From: Filimonas zeae
GTDB taxonomy: Bacteria; Bacteroidota; Bacteroidia; Chitinophagales; Chitinophagaceae
Assembly (NCBI RefSeq): GCF_014641615.1
Contig: NZ_BMIB01000002.1
Span: 1,302,001 to 1,366,000 of the forward strand
Reading direction: 5' to 3'
DNA: 64,000 nt
In this document: positions 33,879 through 43,338 of the stretch, piece by piece
Layout of the letters: every line of letters starts with the position of its first letter
Position numbering within the stretch: the stretch's first letter is position 1
Notes under the pieces: generated by a model
Told to the model about the DNA's origin: nothing
Database searches by the model: none
What the model saw: the letters and a program-made list of their open reading frames with translations, nothing else
Made by a program: the position numbers and the translations under genes

Positions 33879-35309
33879 TTATTTCAGCCTGCCGGAATCA
33901 TCAAACCCAATCAGCCGGATAGAATACGTATAATCATTCATATTCACCATAGAGGCCGCTGAAATAGTGCCGCCGTTGCGTAAAGGTTGAACTAAAACAG
34001 GCCAGCTGCTGGCACAACATGATACGCCGTACTGAGTTTTTTGATTACCATCCGGGTAAATAGTCCATCTCACCTCTCCGTCCAGAGTTAATTTATTCAC
34101 CATCATACGAAACCCGTTTCCACCCTCCTCCTGTAAAACAATCAGTTCACCATCTGCAGCATTGGAAAGCTGCACAATACGTGAAGGTGCCAGTATACGG
34201 TTAAAAAACACACCCTGCGGTGAAAAGAAATAAATACCCCGTGCATTCTGGTTAATAACCGCATAATTACCATTGCCCATTCTAAGGATGCGAACGTTGG
34301 ACAGATTTATGGAATTGAGCCCCCAGTACACTGTGCTCCGCCAAACAATTTCACCACCAGCTTTCATTTTTACTATCAACAGCGAATCCTGTCCATCCCG
34401 TTGTACACCAGCCACCACCACTGATCCATCCTGTTCAAAAACAGCATCTCTGGCCAGCACCATTTTTTCTTTATCTAACAGCTTCTGCCATTGCACATTT
34501 CCTTCGCTATCTGTTTTCTTAATCAACGTATACATTTCTGTATAGCTACCACTGCGCTGTGCATAAGCACCTGTTACACCGTAGCCACCATCTGTAGTTT
34601 GTGTTACGTAAGTCAGGCTTTCATCCGTAGAATAAACCTTCTTCCAAAGTACCGTTCCATCGGCCTTCATTTTCAGTAACTCATTATAACGTTCTGCTGC
34701 AACTGTGGTGCCGGTAAACATGTAATTATCATCCTTTGCATACGCCATAGCATTCAGCACATATTGGGATGGTAAGGCATGCTGCCCGGTTACATTCAGT
34801 AAACTATCAAGCCGTATCAGATAATTTTCTTTACCATAACCCGCTGTGGCCAGCACCTGCCACTCTTTACTTTCGGTTTCTTCCATCGCCAAAGCCGAAA
34901 TACTCTTCACACCAGGTAAAGTAATCGTTTCTTCCCCCAGTACTACCCATACGGTTTGAACGGCGGTATCGTGCAGGTTATCACCAGTAACTACCAGCGT
35001 AACGGTATAGCTGCCCCGTTTAGAATAACTGTGTACCGGATTTTTTGTATCCGATACAGTACCATCACCAAAACTCCAATGCCAGCTAACATTTTTTACG
35101 GTGTCAATACAGTTAAAGAAATAGAAATTAGAGTCAATAAAACCCGTGGTACTTATGTTCAGAAAACCACGGTTAGGTGTTATGGTTTTAACTTCAAAAC
35201 AGGCATCTGGCTGTTGCAATACCCGCACCTCTTCTTTGGTACAGGCTGCCACAACAAAACAAACCAGCAGTGCCAGTAATATAATACCGGCAGTATATTT
35301 ATTTCTCAT
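33879..35309 (-). CDS. PKD-domain lipoprotein with propeller-like repeats
   Basis: 476 residues. Lipobox VVAAC at Cys23 after a 22-residue signal. A PKD domain at about 70-115 (WHWSFGDGTVSDTKNPVHSY) is followed by repeats of the type TTDGGYGVTGAYAQ / ADGTVLWKKVYSTDES / SEGNVQWQKLLD, a beta-propeller of the sort found in secreted T9SS-associated proteins. No sorting domain; it is anchored through lipid. Five bases separate it from the preceding gene. Confidence 0.82.
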   Translation of the reverse strand: MRNKYTAGIILLALLVCFVVAACTKEEVRVLQQPDACFEVKTITPNRGFLNISTTGFIDSNFYFFNCIDTVKNVSWHWSFGDGTVSDTKNPVHSYSKRGSYTVTLVVTGDNLHDTAVQTVWVVLGEETITLPGVKSISALAMEETESKEWQVLATAGYGKENYLIRLDSLLNVTGQHALPSQYVLNAMAYAKDDNYMFTGTTVAAERYNELLKMKADGTVLWKKVYSTDESLTYVTQTTDGGYGVTGAYAQRSGSYTEMYTLIKKTDSEGNVQWQKLLDKEKMVLARDAVFEQDGSVVVAGVQRDGQDSLLIVKMKAGGEIVWRSTVYWGLNSINLSNVRILRMGNGNYAVINQNARGIYFFSPQGVFFNRILAPSRIVQLSNAADGELIVLQEEGGNGFRMMVNKLTLDGEVRWTIYPDGNQKTQYGVSCCASSWPVLVQPLRNGGTISAASMVNMNDYTYSIRLIGFDDSGRLK

Positions 35310-35314
35310 AAGGT

Positions 35315-36598
35315 TTAAAGGGTTATTTTTTCTACTAACAGATAATTCATTTGCGCGCCGGCAACGGGTCTTCCCACATTAAATAAAACATCTCCTTCCC
35401 GAAATATCTTATATGGATACAGTGAAGTCTCATATTTTTTAACATTGGTGGTAGCGGGGTAAGTAATCACGTCAACTTTCTTCTCTGCACCACTGGCAGC
35501 ATAAATAAGAGAGCCATCGTTATTAAAGGCAAAGTCAATGTAATTACCGTATTGTTTTATATACCGGTCAAATACAAGCGATTTAGTAAAAACAGTTCCA
35601 CTGGAAGAGGTAATGAATTTCTGCCCGTCAGGGAAAGAGCGTACAATGCCTGCATTTACAGAAAAATCACCATGATAACTATCTTCCTTCGCTACTACCA
35701 CTTTTCCGCTTTCATCAAACTGGTAGTAACCAGTACTTGTAGGAATAAGATTGAGCGTAATATCAATAAACTCAAAGTCAGACTGCTCCAGATGTACCAA
35801 CCTGGTATTATTCCAGAACCCTGTACGCCCCGTTAGTGCTTTGGTAGCCCGGTCGTACGCTTTTATACAATTACTGTATCCAACTGACATATCCGACGAG
35901 CCTACAAAAAGCTTTCCTTTAACAGCTACCACAGAAGTCACTGCATAACCCGCTACATAAATTTTGTCTTTATATTCCAGTGTAACTGCATCCAGAATCT
36001 GTAGCCAGCCATCAACGGTAGGCACATACAGTTCACTGCTGCCATTCCACTCCCCCAGATAACAATAACCAATATTCACCGGAAACAGTTTGGAGATTAT
36101 CATGCGGCCACTATTGCAATCAACAACTGAAATTTTCTTTTGCTCGGTTATGTATACCCACTGCTTCTGTTTATTATAAATAACATCCGTAACAAAACCA
36201 TTTACTAATGTATTCGGACGCCTGTAAAAAGCAGCACCCATATACTTTATAACTCTGCCGGTAGCATCTTTTACATACAGATAATAATACACATCGGAGG
36301 CATAAGGCATCGCCTCTTCTTTAAAACTCAGGTGATTACGGTCTGTACTGGAATCAATGGGCTCAGTATACGTACCAAAACGGCCGTCTTTCATATAAGT
36401 CGACACTCTGGTAAGCAGGTACTTATGAAACTGATCTCCTGAAAAGGGCGTCCATTTCAATAAAAGCGTAGAATCGTTCACCACCTGGTCGATGGTAATT
36501 TGCACGTTCGCTGCCGGTGGGTTAATTACCACCACTTCTTCTTTCCTGCAAGACAGAAGCGCACAGCAGATTATCAGGTAAAGGGTTGTCTTTTTCAT
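35315..36598 (-). CDS. Fibronectin-III-like lipoprotein with propeller region
   Basis: 427 residues from ATG 36598 (a start 12 bases upstream would place extra residues before the signal). Lipobox CALLSC with Cys20 (ends KKTTLYLIICCALLSC). Residues about 33-120 look like a fibronectin type III domain (LLLKWTPFSGDQFHKYLLTR); residues about 140-430 are a YVTN-like propeller (VTDVIYNKQKQWVYITEQKKI, AFNNDGSLIYAASGAEKKVDV). First gene of the lipoprotein set. Confidence 0.78.
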   Translation of the reverse strand: MKKTTLYLIICCALLSCRKEEVVVINPPAANVQITIDQVVNDSTLLLKWTPFSGDQFHKYLLTRVSTYMKDGRFGTYTEPIDSSTDRNHLSFKEEAMPYASDVYYYLYVKDATGRVIKYMGAAFYRRPNTLVNGFVTDVIYNKQKQWVYITEQKKISVVDCNSGRMIISKLFPVNIGYCYLGEWNGSSELYVPTVDGWLQILDAVTLEYKDKIYVAGYAVTSVVAVKGKLFVGSSDMSVGYSNCIKAYDRATKALTGRTGFWNNTRLVHLEQSDFEFIDITLNLIPTSTGYYQFDESGKVVVAKEDSYHGDFSVNAGIVRSFPDGQKFITSSSGTVFTKSLVFDRYIKQYGNYIDFAFNNDGSLIYAASGAEKKVDVITYPATTNVKKYETSLYPYKIFREGDVLFNVGRPVAGAQMNYLLVEKITL

Positions 36599-36724
36599 AA
36601 AATCCTGCACAAAATACTGCTTTTACAGGTACAGTTTTACGTATAAATACAGGACATATTATTTTAACATTACAGAAGTTATTTCTGCAGATGTCACGCT
36701 ATTTTCAGCAAGCAGTGTATCAGG

Positions 36725-37210
36725 CTACTTCATATCATCCGCACTAAACCCCAGCGGCAGCAATAGAGTAGACCGCGGTATTACAAACACCTTCCCCTCC
36801 TGCCCACCCAAAATCAGGCGTATGCCCTGGTGCGTTCTCTTCTCATACTCCGCCAGCGCCTGCCGGCAGATACCGCAGGGGCTGATGGGTTTATCACTGG
36901 CTCCGTTGTGGTTGTGATAACTAATAGCCATGGTATCAATAGCCATTCCGGGAAACAAAGCAGCAGCCGTAGACAGCAGCGAGCGCTCTGCACAGGTACC
37001 TGCGGGAAAACTGGCATTTTCCTGATTGGTGCCGGTTACCACCTCTCCATTAGCCAGTACAGCAGCAGCACCCACATAAAACGAAGAATACGGCGCATAC
37101 GCCTGTGCAGTTACTTCACGCGCCTTTTGCAGCAGTTGTGCATCGGCAGCAGGTAGTTCGCTGCTGTTATCATATTCCTCAAACTCAAAGTGGTATTGTT
37201 GCTTGCTCAT
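36725..37210 (-). CDS. cdd: Cytidine deaminase
   Basis: 161 residues, single-domain tetrameric type. Zinc-binding motifs: TCAERSLL (Cys, Glu) and PCGICRQAL (two Cys). The N-terminal AREVTAQAYAPYSSFYVGAAAVLANGEVVTGTNQENASFPAG is the family signature. Deaminates cytidine and deoxycytidine in pyrimidine salvage. Separated from lepB upstream by a perfect terminator palindrome. Confidence 0.96.
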   Translation of the reverse strand: MSKQQYHFEFEEYDNSSELPAADAQLLQKAREVTAQAYAPYSSFYVGAAAVLANGEVVTGTNQENASFPAGTCAERSLLSTAAALFPGMAIDTMAISYHNHNGASDKPISPCGICRQALAEYEKRTHQGIRLILGGQEGKVFVIPRSTLLLPLGFSADDMK

Positions 37211-37228
37211 GGTGTAACTATTTCAGAC

Positions 37229-37263
37229 AAAAAATCCTCATAGCTCCCGGGAGCTATGAGGAT
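37229..37263 (-). terminator. Intrinsic terminator after lepB
   Basis: A perfect 30-base palindrome (37234-37263: ATCCTCATAGCTCCC and its complement, no loop bases) followed on the minus strand by TTTTTT. Confidence 0.88.
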
Positions 37264-37294
37264 ATATACAATCCTGTTGAATAAAGATACGTAA

Positions 37295-38794
37295 TTAACG
37301 GATGCTTTTAAACAAACGCTTCCAGCGTGGGCCTTTGTTCCAGCTGAACCAGATCAGGGATGCTTTACCAACCACGTTGGTTTCAGGTACAAAACCCCAG
37401 AAACGGCTATCCTGGCTGCGGTGGCGGTTATCCCCCATCATCCAGAAATAATCATATTTAAAAGTATATTTATCGGTAGCCACGCCATTGATCACAAATT
37501 TACCACCTGTTTCCTCCAGCGTATTCTGCTCGTAGGTAGCAATCACACGGCGGTATATAGCAATGTTCTCCGGCGTAAGGGTAACTGTAGCGCCTTTTGC
37601 CGGTATTTTAATAGGGCCAAAGCTGTCCACATTCCAGTTATGATAGCTATCGTACGGGAATACCTGCACCCGCGGGTAAGGCTCAATCTCCACCTTTTTT
37701 ACGTTAGGTTGCTTGCGCACTTTTTCCGCCTCAGAAGGTGTCAGGTTCAGGAATACATACTTCCCTTTAGGTTTGCGCATCTGGTCGCTCTCTTCCAGAT
37801 CTTCAATACCCAGCTCATCTCTCATAAAATCGGAGTTGATAGGAGTACTATCCGTTTCTACCCGGTAATCAATCTGTGAATCTTCCGGCACCAAAGCAGG
37901 CTTTCCGTTAATAAATAATACGCCTTTTACCAGCGATAATTCATCACCATGTATACCTACACAACGCTTAATATAGTTATCAGTTTTATCCATCGGGTGT
38001 ACCAGAATAGGATACTCTGCCATCAAAGCATCTCTGTTGCCGTTATACCGGTCGCGCAGCACATCGTAATACGGTACAGCAGAACCAAAATCGGGCAGGT
38101 TAATAATGGTATCACCAGCCGGGAAGTTAAACACCACTACATCGTTCCTTTTCACTTCCGTAGTGCCGGGCAACCTTTTGTAAGGCAGCTGTACGCTGGA
38201 AATATAAGAAGGCTCTGTTTTGCTGAAAGGCATGGTGTTGTGTACAAACGGAAAACTTAACGGTGTTTGCGGAATACGCGGACCGTAGCTCATTTTATTT
38301 ACAAACAGAAAATCACTGATCAACAGCGTTTTTTCCATACTTCCGGTAGGTATCACATACGCTTCAAACACAAACGTACGGATGATGGTTGCAGCTACCA
38401 CGGCAAATACCGCAGCATCTACCCACTCGCGTGCAGAAGATTTCCGGTAATGTTTTACTACTTCCGGGCCGCCATAACGGGTATCGTTGGAAAAGAAGCC
38501 CAGATAAGGCAGATATATAAAAGGTACAAACACAGCCAGTGCATGCTGCAACAGAGTAAACTTGCCAAAATGCATTACCCAGATAATGGTAATCCAGATA
38601 GAGATAAACTGCCCGGCAATAGGTATAAACTGCAGCCAGAACCATACTTTACGAATACCGGTTCTCTGTACAATCTGCCAGGTGTTGTAAAAAGGTATCA
38701 GTGCTTTCCAGGGCGCTATCCCTGCTTTCTTAAACATGCCATACAAACCTATATGCCAGCCTATTACATAAATCAGGAAAATAATCCAACCCAT
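37295..38794 (-). CDS. lepB: Signal peptidase I with extra N-terminal membrane domain
   Basis: 499 residues, long for signal peptidase I. Residues 1-100 carry about three hydrophobic helices (DUF5684-like: WIIFLIYVIGWHIGLYGMF). The catalytic part begins with FEAYVIPTGSMEKTLL (nucleophile Ser152) and has the general base in NYIKRCVGIHGDEL (Lys276), plus box E GDNRHRSQDSRFWGFVP. Long insertions of about 100 residues separate boxes, common in Bacteroidota. It releases exported proteins from their signal peptides at the inner membrane. Confidence 0.92.
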   Translation of the reverse strand: MGWIIFLIYVIGWHIGLYGMFKKAGIAPWKALIPFYNTWQIVQRTGIRKVWFWLQFIPIAGQFISIWITIIWVMHFGKFTLLQHALAVFVPFIYLPYLGFFSNDTRYGGPEVVKHYRKSSAREWVDAAVFAVVAATIIRTFVFEAYVIPTGSMEKTLLISDFLFVNKMSYGPRIPQTPLSFPFVHNTMPFSKTEPSYISSVQLPYKRLPGTTEVKRNDVVVFNFPAGDTIINLPDFGSAVPYYDVLRDRYNGNRDALMAEYPILVHPMDKTDNYIKRCVGIHGDELSLVKGVLFINGKPALVPEDSQIDYRVETDSTPINSDFMRDELGIEDLEESDQMRKPKGKYVFLNLTPSEAEKVRKQPNVKKVEIEPYPRVQVFPYDSYHNWNVDSFGPIKIPAKGATVTLTPENIAIYRRVIATYEQNTLEETGGKFVINGVATDKYTFKYDYFWMMGDNRHRSQDSRFWGFVPETNVVGKASLIWFSWNKGPRWKRLFKSIR

Positions 38795-38817
38795 ATATGT
38801 TTTTAATTAAGTGGTGA

Positions 38818-38825
38818 CAAAAATA
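38818..38825 (-). promoter_or_regulatory. Putative -7 element for lepB
   Basis: TATTTTTG on the minus strand, matching TAnnTTTG, 24 bases before the lepB ATG. Confidence 0.45.
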
Positions 38826-38900
38826 CCATTCTGCAAGTATATTGGTATTCAATGGCTATGTATTATTACAAAAAGATTGTGAAACCTGTAACTTTACCCC

Positions 38901-39632
38901 ATGAGCCATAGCACCAAGCTGTCCGTGAACATTAACAAGTTTGCCACCCTGCGTAACAGCCGCGGGGGCAACAATCCCGATGTGGTAAAGGCGGCAATTG
39001 ACGCAGAACGTTTTGGGGCTGACGGAGTTACCGTACATCCCCGCCCCGATGAAAGACATATCCGCTACCAGGATGTGCGCGATATCCGCAAGATTATTAC
39101 CACTGAATTCAATATCGAAGGCAACTGCCGGGAGCAGAAATTTATTGATCTGGTGCTGGAAACAAAACCGCATCAGGTTACCCTGGTTCCCGATGCGCTG
39201 GGGCAATTAACCAGCGATCATGGGTGGAATACCATTGAACACCGCGATTATCTTACGGAAACCATCCGCATTTTCAAAAACGCGGGCATACGGGTAAGCA
39301 TTTTTGTAGATCCGGTAATTGCCATGGTAGAAGGCGCTGCCCAAACCGGTACTGACCGTATTGAACTGTATACCGAAGGCTACGCCACTAAGTTTGAAAA
39401 TAATAAGGAAAAAGCAGTAGCCCCCTACGTAGCCGCTGCCCAAAAGGCGAAGGAACTGGGCCTGGGCCTTAACGCCGGGCACGATCTGGATCTGTATAAC
39501 CTGGACTATTTCAGCAAAAACATTCCCTGGCTGGATGAGGTTTCTATAGGCCACGCGCTGGTATGCGATGCGCTGTATCTGGGCTACGAAAACGCAGTAC
39601 AGCTGTACAAAAGACAACTGGCCAAACAATAA
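38901..39632 (+). CDS. pdxJ: Pyridoxine 5'-phosphate synthase
   Basis: 243 residues, usual length. LSVNINKFATLRNSRGGNNPD is the amino-terminal substrate region, with GADGVTVHPRPDERHIRYQD (catalytic Glu/His area) and GLNAGHDLDLYNL near the end. It condenses 1-deoxyxylulose 5-phosphate with 3-amino-2-oxopropyl phosphate to make pyridoxine 5'-phosphate. Head to head with lepB. Confidence 0.97.
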   Translation: MSHSTKLSVNINKFATLRNSRGGNNPDVVKAAIDAERFGADGVTVHPRPDERHIRYQDVRDIRKIITTEFNIEGNCREQKFIDLVLETKPHQVTLVPDALGQLTSDHGWNTIEHRDYLTETIRIFKNAGIRVSIFVDPVIAMVEGAAQTGTDRIELYTEGYATKFENNKEKAVAPYVAAAQKAKELGLGLNAGHDLDLYNLDYFSKNIPWLDEVSIGHALVCDALYLGYENAVQLYKRQLAKQ

Positions 39633-39665
39633 AGAATTTCCAAACCACCATAAAACCAGAATATC

Positions 39666-40190
39666 ATGAAAAAAGTACTCGGATTGCTGGCCGTGACACT
39701 CACCTTAGGCGGAGCACTGTTTGCACAGGAAAAAAAGAAACCCGCAAGTCCGCTCGACAGTGTAAGCGCTACCATTAAAGGCGGAGCAGCTGTATCTATC
39801 GTTTACAGCCGCCCTTCTGTAAAAGGAAGAACCATTGGTAAAGATCTGGAGCCTATGCCCGGCAAAGTATGGAGAGCAGGTGCTAACGGAGCTACCACTT
39901 TTGAAGTGTCTAAAGACGTAAAAGTAGAAGGTAAAGCCCTGCCAGCTGGCAAATACGCATTCTTTACCATCCACAACGGTGCTGAGTGGACACTGATCTT
40001 TAACAAAGTGTACAAAACCTGGGGTGCTTACGACTACGAAAAAAACAAAGCGGAAGATGCTTTACAGGTAACCGTAAAAGATAAAAAAGCGCCTTCTTTT
40101 ACCGAAACCCTCACCTACACCATTGATGCGAAAGGTGACGTAACCCTGTTATGGGGTGACCATGCGGTAAATTTTAAAGTGAAAGGATAA
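39666..40190 (+). CDS. DUF2911 family exported protein
   Basis: 174 residues; signal peptide MKKVLGLLAVTLTLGGALFA. The body matches the DUF2911 pattern: SATIKGGAAVSIVYSRPSVKGRTIGK, VWRAGANGATTFEVSKDVKVEGKALPAGKYAFFTI, TLIFNKVYKTWGAYDYEK. Common in Bacteroidota; function unknown. It lies 33 bases after pdxJ and 13 before the ArsC-like gene, so likely co-transcribed. Confidence 0.92.
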   Translation: MKKVLGLLAVTLTLGGALFAQEKKKPASPLDSVSATIKGGAAVSIVYSRPSVKGRTIGKDLEPMPGKVWRAGANGATTFEVSKDVKVEGKALPAGKYAFFTIHNGAEWTLIFNKVYKTWGAYDYEKNKAEDALQVTVKDKKAPSFTETLTYTIDAKGDVTLLWGDHAVNFKVKG

Positions 40191-40203
40191 GACGAACAGC
40201 AGC

Positions 40204-40554
40204 ATGTACACCGTATACGGAATACCGAATTGTAATACAGTAAAAAAAGCGCTGGACTGGCTGAAAGAGCACCAGGTAGCTTACGAGTTTCACGACTATA
40301 AGAAAAAAGGTATTACTGCCGAAAAACTACAGTCGTGGGCCGCACAAGCGGGCTGGGAAGCGCTGGTAAACAAAAAAGGAACCACCTGGCGGCAGCTGGA
40401 TGCGGATGCGCAGGCTTCCATTACCGGTGAAAAAGCAGCCATTGCACTGATGCAGGAAAAAACAAGCGTAATTAAACGCCCGCTGATTGAAAAGAATAAT
40501 AAAGTGGTAGCCCTGGGTTTTGACGAGGATGCCTACCAGAAAGCTTTTCAATAG
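40204..40554 (+). CDS. ArsC/Spx-family protein
   Basis: 116 residues. YGIPNCNTVKKALDWL at the N-terminus has a single Cys (Cys10) in the CxxC position of ArsC-like reductases, with KKGITAEKLQSWAAQAGWEALVNKKGTTWRQL and final VIKRPLIEKNNKVVALGFDEDAY. ArsC-type members of this length (YffB-like) are glutathione-type reductases or Spx-like regulators; arsenate reduction is not established and no ars genes are near. Last gene before a strong bidirectional terminator. Confidence 0.9.
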   Translation: MYTVYGIPNCNTVKKALDWLKEHQVAYEFHDYKKKGITAEKLQSWAAQAGWEALVNKKGTTWRQLDADAQASITGEKAAIALMQEKTSVIKRPLIEKNNKVVALGFDEDAYQKAFQ

Positions 40555-40585
40555 CCGTTTTCCCTGAACAGAGCATCCTATTCAT

Positions 40586-40622
40586 AAAAAAGCCCCGGTT
40601 AGTTAGTAACCGGGGCTTTTTT
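40586..40622. terminator. Bidirectional intrinsic terminator
   Basis: Hairpin AAAAGCCCCGGTTA ... TAACCGGGGCTTTT with A-tract before and T-tract after, so it can stop the plus-strand ArsC transcript and the minus-strand TlpA-like transcript of the his-trp cluster. The following 200 bases (40623-40821) contain no gene; they hold a pyrimidine-rich stretch with repeated TAGATGCTC and CTCCTAC words. Confidence 0.85.
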
Positions 40623-40821
40623 ATGAATTTCAAAAACTGAAGCTTCCACAGGCCCGTTTAGGTATACCAAAGTCCATGTCAACTCCATGTTTCCTCCTAC
40701 TCTCCTCCTACCTTCCCCCATAGATGCTCAATGGATCCTCCGTAGATGCTCCTACCCATCAGGCAGGATGCTCCGTACATGCCCCCTACCAACGCCGTAC
40801 TATATCCGTACACGCGGGCAA

Positions 40822-41901
40822 TTACTTCAACACCTCCGCCAGCTTCTTAAATAAATCCTGACCTCTGAGGTTTTTAGCAATAATCACCCCATCTGGCCCT
40901 ACCAGCAGATTGCTGGGTATAGATTCAATGCGATACGCTCTTGATACCTCGTTGTTCCAGTATTTCAGGTCACTTACCTGTGTCCAGGTAAGATTATCTG
41001 CTTTAATCGCTTTTAGCCACTCTGCTTTATTCTGATCCAGCGATACGCCCAGCACCGTAAAACCCTTATCCTTAAACTTCTGATATGCCGCTACCACATT
41101 CGGGTTTTCACCACGGCAGGGGCCACACCAGCTGGCCCAGAAATCAATCAGCACATATTTACCTCTGAACTGAGATAAAGAAACCGGCTTTCCTTCCGTA
41201 TCGTTCTGTGTAAACTCAATCGCCTGCGTACCTACTGCACCAGCTTTGCTGGCAGCAATTACATCTTTTATGCCTTTGCCAAAACGGTTATTGAGTGCTT
41301 CCGGCTTCAGCAGTGCCACACGTCTTTCCAGCAGTGCTGCATCTTTATTAGGGTCTGTATCGTAGCTGTAAGCCAGCAATAAGGCTGACATTACAGAGGC
41401 AGGTTTGTTGTTAATAAACCGGTCAATACTGGTCTGATAAATAGTATAAGCCGTATTCAGCTGAATCATAGCTGAATCTTTACTTTCTCTTACACGGGCA
41501 TTCTGCATCTGCTGACGGTAGAAATCCACATAATCATACAGTGGCTTTATAAACAGCATAAACTCTTCATAATCCGCGTGTGGGCCGTTACCTGTAATAG
41601 TAAGCCCCTGCTCCATACTTCCACTGATGTTTACAGCGTCATTACCCATAAATATGATCTGCCTTTTATTTAAAGCAGGCACCACCAGCAAACGGGTATT
41701 AGGTCCGTCTGCAACGCCCTTCAGCATAAAGCTGCCTTGTTTTACATAGTCTTTGGCAAGGGTGTCTGTTTCACCACTACCCGCCAGGTATACCAGAGTT
41801 TTATCCGGCAGGCCCTGTACATTGCCTTTAACAGTAAATCCGTTCTGGGCTTTCAACGCAAAGGGCAGAGCCAGCAACAGAAAAGAAAAAGTACGTTTCA
41901 T
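40822..41901 (-). CDS. TlpA-like thiol-disulfide oxidoreductase with DUF4369
   Basis: 359 residues. Signal peptide 1-18 (ends LKAQ). N-terminal DUF4369 domain about 22-115 (FTVKGNVQGLPDKTLVYLAGSGE), a helical linker with DPNKDAALLERRVALL, then a thioredoxin fold: FRGKYVLIDFWASWCGPCRGENPNVV with CGPC, and DNLTWTQVSDLKYW. Acts in the periplasm or at the membrane as a redox protein. It starts 16 bases after hisIE, so could be transcribed with the his-trp cluster, although its function is unrelated. Confidence 0.92.
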   Translation of the reverse strand: MKRTFSFLLLALPFALKAQNGFTVKGNVQGLPDKTLVYLAGSGETDTLAKDYVKQGSFMLKGVADGPNTRLLVVPALNKRQIIFMGNDAVNISGSMEQGLTITGNGPHADYEEFMLFIKPLYDYVDFYRQQMQNARVRESKDSAMIQLNTAYTIYQTSIDRFINNKPASVMSALLLAYSYDTDPNKDAALLERRVALLKPEALNNRFGKGIKDVIAASKAGAVGTQAIEFTQNDTEGKPVSLSQFRGKYVLIDFWASWCGPCRGENPNVVAAYQKFKDKGFTVLGVSLDQNKAEWLKAIKADNLTWTQVSDLKYWNNEVSRAYRIESIPSNLLVGPDGVIIAKNLRGQDLFKKLAEVLK

Positions 41902-41917
41902 GCGTTCGGAGTTAATT

Positions 41918-42520
41918 CTATTTCTGACGATCCTGTAATACAGCAGTAATATCTTTCAGCGAAAAGCCTTTTGCGTTCAACAGTATCAGGTAATGAAACA
42001 GCAAATCTGCCGCCTCGTTCTTAAACAGATGGTCGTTGTTGTCTTTCGCTTCAATCACCACTTCCACTGCTTCCTCCCCTACCTTCTGCGCAATCTTGTT
42101 CAGTCCTTTCTGAAACAGTTTTGCCACATAGGATTCGTCAGGTGAAACATGGCGACGCTGCTGTATCACCTTCTCCAGATGCTCCAGAAAACCGTCGCTA
42201 TCATTGGTTTCATTCCAGCAGGTATCTGCACCGGTGTGACATACCGGCCCCATCGGCTCTACTTTTATAAGTAACGTATCGTCATCACAATCCAGCAGAA
42301 TCTCTTTCAGCATTAAAAAGTTACCACTCTCCTCTCCCTTCGTCCACAAACGTTGTTTGCTGCGGCTGTAAAAGGTTACGCGGCCGCTGTGCTCAGTAGT
42401 ATCCAGCGCTTCCTGGTTCATAAACCCCAGCATCAATACCTTACGCGTGTTGGCGTCCTGTATAACTGCAGGCACCAGCCCGTCAGCATATTTATTAAAA
42501 TCAATGTTCATTGCCTTCAT
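41918..42520 (-). CDS. hisIE: Bifunctional phosphoribosyl-AMP cyclohydrolase / phosphoribosyl-ATP pyrophosphatase
   Basis: 200 residues; could start nine bases downstream at MNIDFNKY. HisI domain about 1-110 (GFMNQEALDTTEHSGRVTFYSRSKQRLWTKGEESGNFL, with zinc ligands in LDCDDDT and CHTGADTCWN). HisE domain about 115-200 (GLNKIAQKVGEEAVEVVIEAKDN). Catalyses steps two and three of histidine synthesis. Sixteen bases before the TlpA-like gene, 43 after hisF. Confidence 0.96.
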   Translation of the reverse strand: MKAMNIDFNKYADGLVPAVIQDANTRKVLMLGFMNQEALDTTEHSGRVTFYSRSKQRLWTKGEESGNFLMLKEILLDCDDDTLLIKVEPMGPVCHTGADTCWNETNDSDGFLEHLEKVIQQRRHVSPDESYVAKLFQKGLNKIAQKVGEEAVEVVIEAKDNNDHLFKNEAADLLFHYLILLNAKGFSLKDITAVLQDRQK

Positions 42521-42563
42521 AATGTTACTCCCTGCTTCTTAATAAACGTATGGTTTCTATCCG

Positions 42564-43322
42564 TTAGGTTCTTACTACAATATTACTCTCTTTCAGGTAT
42601 TGTTTCAGATCCGGAATAGCAACTTCCTTAAAATGAAAAATGCTCGCTGCCAGCGCTGCATCTGCTTTAGCCTCCCGGAACACCTCTTCAAAATGCTCCA
42701 TAGTACCGCCACCGCCCGAAGCAATTACCGGCACTGATAACTCAGTAGATAACGTACGGGTAATATCTATGGCAAAACCCTGTTTGGTACCATCGTGGTT
42801 CATGGAGGTCAGCAGTATTTCACCAGCGCCCAGTTCTACGCCTTTACGCGCCCAGTCAATACAGCGGGTATCGGTTTTAACGCGGCCACCGTTCAGGTAT
42901 ACATACCATTCGCCATCATCTTCCAAACGGGTATCAATGGCCAGTACCACGCATTGGCTGCCAAACTCTTTTTCCAGTTCGCTTATCAGCTCCGGTCTTT
43001 TAAAAGCGGCGGTATTTACCGATATTTTATCTGCACCGTTTTGTAACAGCACCTGAACATCTTCCACACTGCTGATGCCACCACCCACTGTAAAAGGGAT
43101 ATTAATACGATGCGCAATGCGGTTCACCAGTTCACTCAGCGTTTTACGCTTTTCGTTGGTAGCGGTAATATCCAGAAATACCAGTTCGTCTGCACCCTGT
43201 TGGGCGTACAACGCACCCAGTTCCACCGGGTCGCCCGCATCACGCAAGCTTTCAAAGTTTACGCCCTTTACCGTTCTGCCATCTTTAATATCCAGGCAGG
43301 GGATAATACGCTTCGCCAACAT
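42564..43322 (-). CDS. hisF: Imidazole glycerol phosphate synthase, cyclase subunit
   Basis: 252 residues. TIM barrel with [18 protein letters not shown] (catalytic Asp11) and VVLAIDTRL (second Asp), and [10 protein letters not shown]. Uses ammonia from HisH to form imidazole glycerol phosphate and AICAR. Follows hisA by 16 bases. Confidence 0.98.
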   Translation of the reverse strand: MLAKRIIPCLDIKDGRTVKGVNFESLRDAGDPVELGALYAQQGADELVFLDITATNEKRKTLSELVNRIAHRINIPFTVGGGISSVEDVQVLLQNGADKISVNTAAFKRPELISELEKEFGSQCVVLAIDTRLEDDGEWYVYLNGGRVKTDTRCIDWARKGVELGAGEILLTSMNHDGTKQGFAIDITRTLSTELSVPVIASGGGGTMEHFEEVFREAKADAALAASIFHFKEVAIPDLKQYLKESNIVVRT

Positions 43323-43338
43323 ATAGTCTGGTTCGGTT

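Noticed and set aside
40204-40554. Arsenate resistance operon
   Set aside because: Only a single-Cys ArsC/Spx-type protein is present, with no arsB, arsR or acr genes nearby.
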